From: Oscillospiraceae bacterium | GTDB taxonomy: Bacteria > Bacillota > Clostridia > Oscillospirales > Acutalibacteraceae | Direction: 5' to 3' | DNA: 7,903 nt | NCBI GenBank assembly: GCA_902796535.1 | Contig: CADBPL010000208.1 | Span: 1 to 7,903, forward strand | In this document: positions 7,005 to 7,903 of the stretch, one piece after another | How positions within the stretch are numbered: position 1 is the first letter of the stretch | Layout of the letters: each line of letters begins with the position of its first letter | The notes under the pieces: model-generated | The model's database searches: none | The model's input: the letters and a program-made list of their open reading frames with translations, nothing else | Told to the model about the DNA's origin: nothing | Program-made: the position numbers and the translations under genes

Positions 7005-7610
7005 TCACTCGGCGGCGACGTGTGCGGAAAGACCCGAATGCTCGCCGAACCAGTCGCGCTGGCTTTCCAGCCTTGCGTCCAGCGTATCATCCGCCGCCAG
7101 CCGGGACGATTCACTCACGGCGCGGCAGCCGCCGATGCGAATGCCGTCATCCGTTTCAAAGCGGCAGGGCTGCGGCACGATGGCCGCGATCGCCTCGGTG
7201 TATTTTTCATCCTCGCGGCGCAGATAAAACACGATCTCGCCGCCGTTGAAATGCGCCGCCATGCGGTGGGCGCTCGCCGTCAGGAACGACTCATATTCCG
7301 GCGTTTCGGTGAACGCCTTCAGCTTTTGCGCGGCCTGATCGAACGCCTGCTGCTCCAGCGCGGCGCGCCGTTCCAGCAATTCTTTTTTTGCCCCGGCGCG
7401 CGCGGCGGCCACGCGGCGGCCGCTGCTGTGCATAATATTCGCCATTTCGCCGCGCAAAAACGAATCGGTCTGTTTTTTGGCGTCGCGTTTGGCCTTTTTG
7501 GCCTGCTCCGCCTTGAGCCGGTTCGCTTCCTCGGTGATCTCGTTGACCTGCCGCTGCAGGTCCTCATTGATCGCGTTGAAAAATTCACCGATCCTGTTAT
7601 CAGTCGGCAT
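7005..7610 (-). CDS. atpE: A/V-type ATPase subunit E (peripheral stator)
   Basis: Subunit E is a stator component that holds the A3B3 head against rotation. The 201-residue product has the expected layout. An N-terminal, strongly charged Lys/Glu/Ala-rich helix likely to be coiled coil spans about 10-95. A globular C-terminal domain then runs to the end, with EYESFL (105-110), RIGGCRAVSESSRLAADDTLDAR (158-180) and LESQRDWF. The motif GG-(x)n-DxTLDARL is the best family marker. Start choice: ATG at 7610-7608 has AAGGAG (7624-7619) eight bases upstream. A GTG at 7619-7617 overlaps the F stop (GTGA) and would add three residues, but has a poorly spaced Shine-Dalgarno. The call of subunit E rests on layout and the C-terminal motif plus context; this subunit is divergent across species. 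Confidence 0.9.
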   Translation of the reverse strand: MPTDNRIGEFFNAINEDLQRQVNEITEEANRLKAEQAKKAKRDAKKQTDSFLRGEMANIMHSSGRRVAAARAGAKKELLERRAALEQQAFDQAAQKLKAFTETPEYESFLTASAHRMAAHFNGGEIVFYLRREDEKYTEAIAAIVPQPCRFETDDGIRIGGCRAVSESSRLAADDTLDARLESQRDWFGEHSGLSAHVAAE

Positions 7611-7615
7611 TGCGC

Positions 7616-7864
7616 TCACTCCTTCCTGTCGGGCAGGGTCACGATCAGCGGCAGGCTGCGGCTGAACCGAATTTCTTCGATCCTGTCCCGATATGCTGCC
7701 GCCACGCGGTGCGACACCATCAGTATGCCGATGCCGTCGTCGCGCAGCGCGTCGTCGATCGCCTGCGCCCCCTGCGTCAGGTCGGTCAGAACTTTGCTTT
7801 CCACGCCCGCCAGGCGCAGGCCGACCGAGGTGTCGACGTCATCGGTGATCAAATAGAATTTCAA
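7616..7864 (-). CDS. atpF: A/V-type ATPase subunit F (rotor), C-terminally short
   Basis: Subunit F binds D at the base of the central shaft and modulates ATPase activity. The fold is recognisable: MKFYLITDDVDTSVGLRLAG (1-20), then GIGILMVSHRVA (44-55) and LPLIVTLPDR (71-80). Family members are usually about 100 residues. They continue after the proline-aspartate-arginine turn with a Gly-rich linker and a C-terminal helix of the type ITRYVREAIG. Here the frame stops at residue 82, right after the turn, and I find no remnant of the helix in any frame, so this is not a simple frameshift. The last codons (AGG AAG GAG) double as the ribosome binding site of subunit E. Start: TTG at 7864-7862 behind a perfect AGGAGG eight bases upstream; the next methionine is residue 49. 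Confidence 0.9.
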   Translation of the reverse strand: MKFYLITDDVDTSVGLRLAGVESKVLTDLTQGAQAIDDALRDDGIGILMVSHRVAAAYRDRIEEIRFSRSLPLIVTLPDRKE

Positions 7865-7878
7865 GGAGGCTCCCTCCT
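7864..7878 (-). promoter_or_regulatory. Subunit F ribosome binding site sequestered in a 6-bp hairpin
   Basis: On the minus strand AGGAGG (7878-7873), a 3-base loop GAG, and CCTCCT (7869-7864) form a perfect 6-bp stem. The whole Shine-Dalgarno is in one arm, and the first base of the TTG start is the last base of the other. The stem begins five bases after a likely upstream stop codon (7886-7884). A ribosome finishing the upstream gene could melt it, which would couple F synthesis to that gene. The sequence is plain; the regulatory role is inferred. Confidence 0.6.
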
Positions 7879-7883
7879 CAGCG

Positions 7884-7903
7884 TCAGATTTTGTTGAGGA
7901 TCA
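7884..7903 (-). CDS. C-terminal end of an upstream ATPase gene (partial; possibly subunit K or C)
   Basis: In the frame at 7901 the minus strand reads Ile-Leu-Asn-Lys-Ile-stop (TGA at 7886-7884). The preceding incomplete codon ends in TG, so it encodes Leu, Val or Met. The stop lies 19 bases before the subunit F start, as expected for the previous operon member. A hydrophobic end with one lysine would suit the last membrane helix of the proteolipid subunit K, but the end of subunit C is also possible. Five codons are too few to identify it, and the frame itself is chosen from context. Confidence 0.35.

Noticed and set aside
6977..7114. N-terminal extension of subunit A to an upstream ATG
   Set aside because: The extra 46 residues overlap subunit E by over 100 bases and resemble nothing in the family, while TTG at 6976 has a strong Shine-Dalgarno and gives the normal N-terminus.
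6005..7249. 414-codon plus-strand open frame opposite subunits A and E
   Set aside because: It spans two real genes on the other strand and ends in Arg/Ser repeats typical of antisense translation; no domain is visible.

Overview
This is a bacterial window of roughly 57% GC by eye. The gene families and Shine-Dalgarno-rich, tightly packed genes point to a Gram-positive anaerobe of the Clostridia (Oscillospirales/Ruminococcaceae-like). That assignment is an inference from protein style, not from a marker gene. All real genes lie on the minus strand, so transcription runs from high to low coordinates.

Right half (3215-7903): the catalytic end of an A/V-type ATPase operon in the order F-E-A-B-D, with the last few codons of one more upstream gene at the window edge (possibly the membrane-ring subunit K, or subunit C). 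A (catalytic) and B (non-catalytic) form the ATP-driven head, D and F are the central shaft, and E is the peripheral stator. Genes overlap or are separated by at most 28 bases, and start/stop overlaps (GTGA, TAGTG) suggest translational coupling. F, A and B start with TTG and D with GTG. The F subunit stops about 20 residues early, and its ribosome binding site can be folded into a 6-bp hairpin.

Middle (2912-3214): a gene-free spacer holding a cluster of hairpins, one of them a candidate terminator for the ATPase operon. It also holds a near-consensus sigma-A-type promoter reading into the next operon.

Left half (1-2911): a secreted glycoside hydrolase family 3 protein of the NagZ (beta-N-acetylglucosaminidase) type. 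It carries an unusual C-terminal tail made of a CxxC-GxxH element followed by an aromatic/hydrophobic helix. After it comes the 5' part of an exported calcineurin-like metallophosphoesterase, cut by the window edge. These two probably form their own transcript, acting outside the membrane on cell wall or other glycans and phosphoesters. I see no tRNA, rRNA, CRISPR array, insertion sequence or phage gene. The window is mostly ordinary; the points of interest are the F-subunit truncation and occluded start, the systematic non-ATG starts, and the hydrolase tail.
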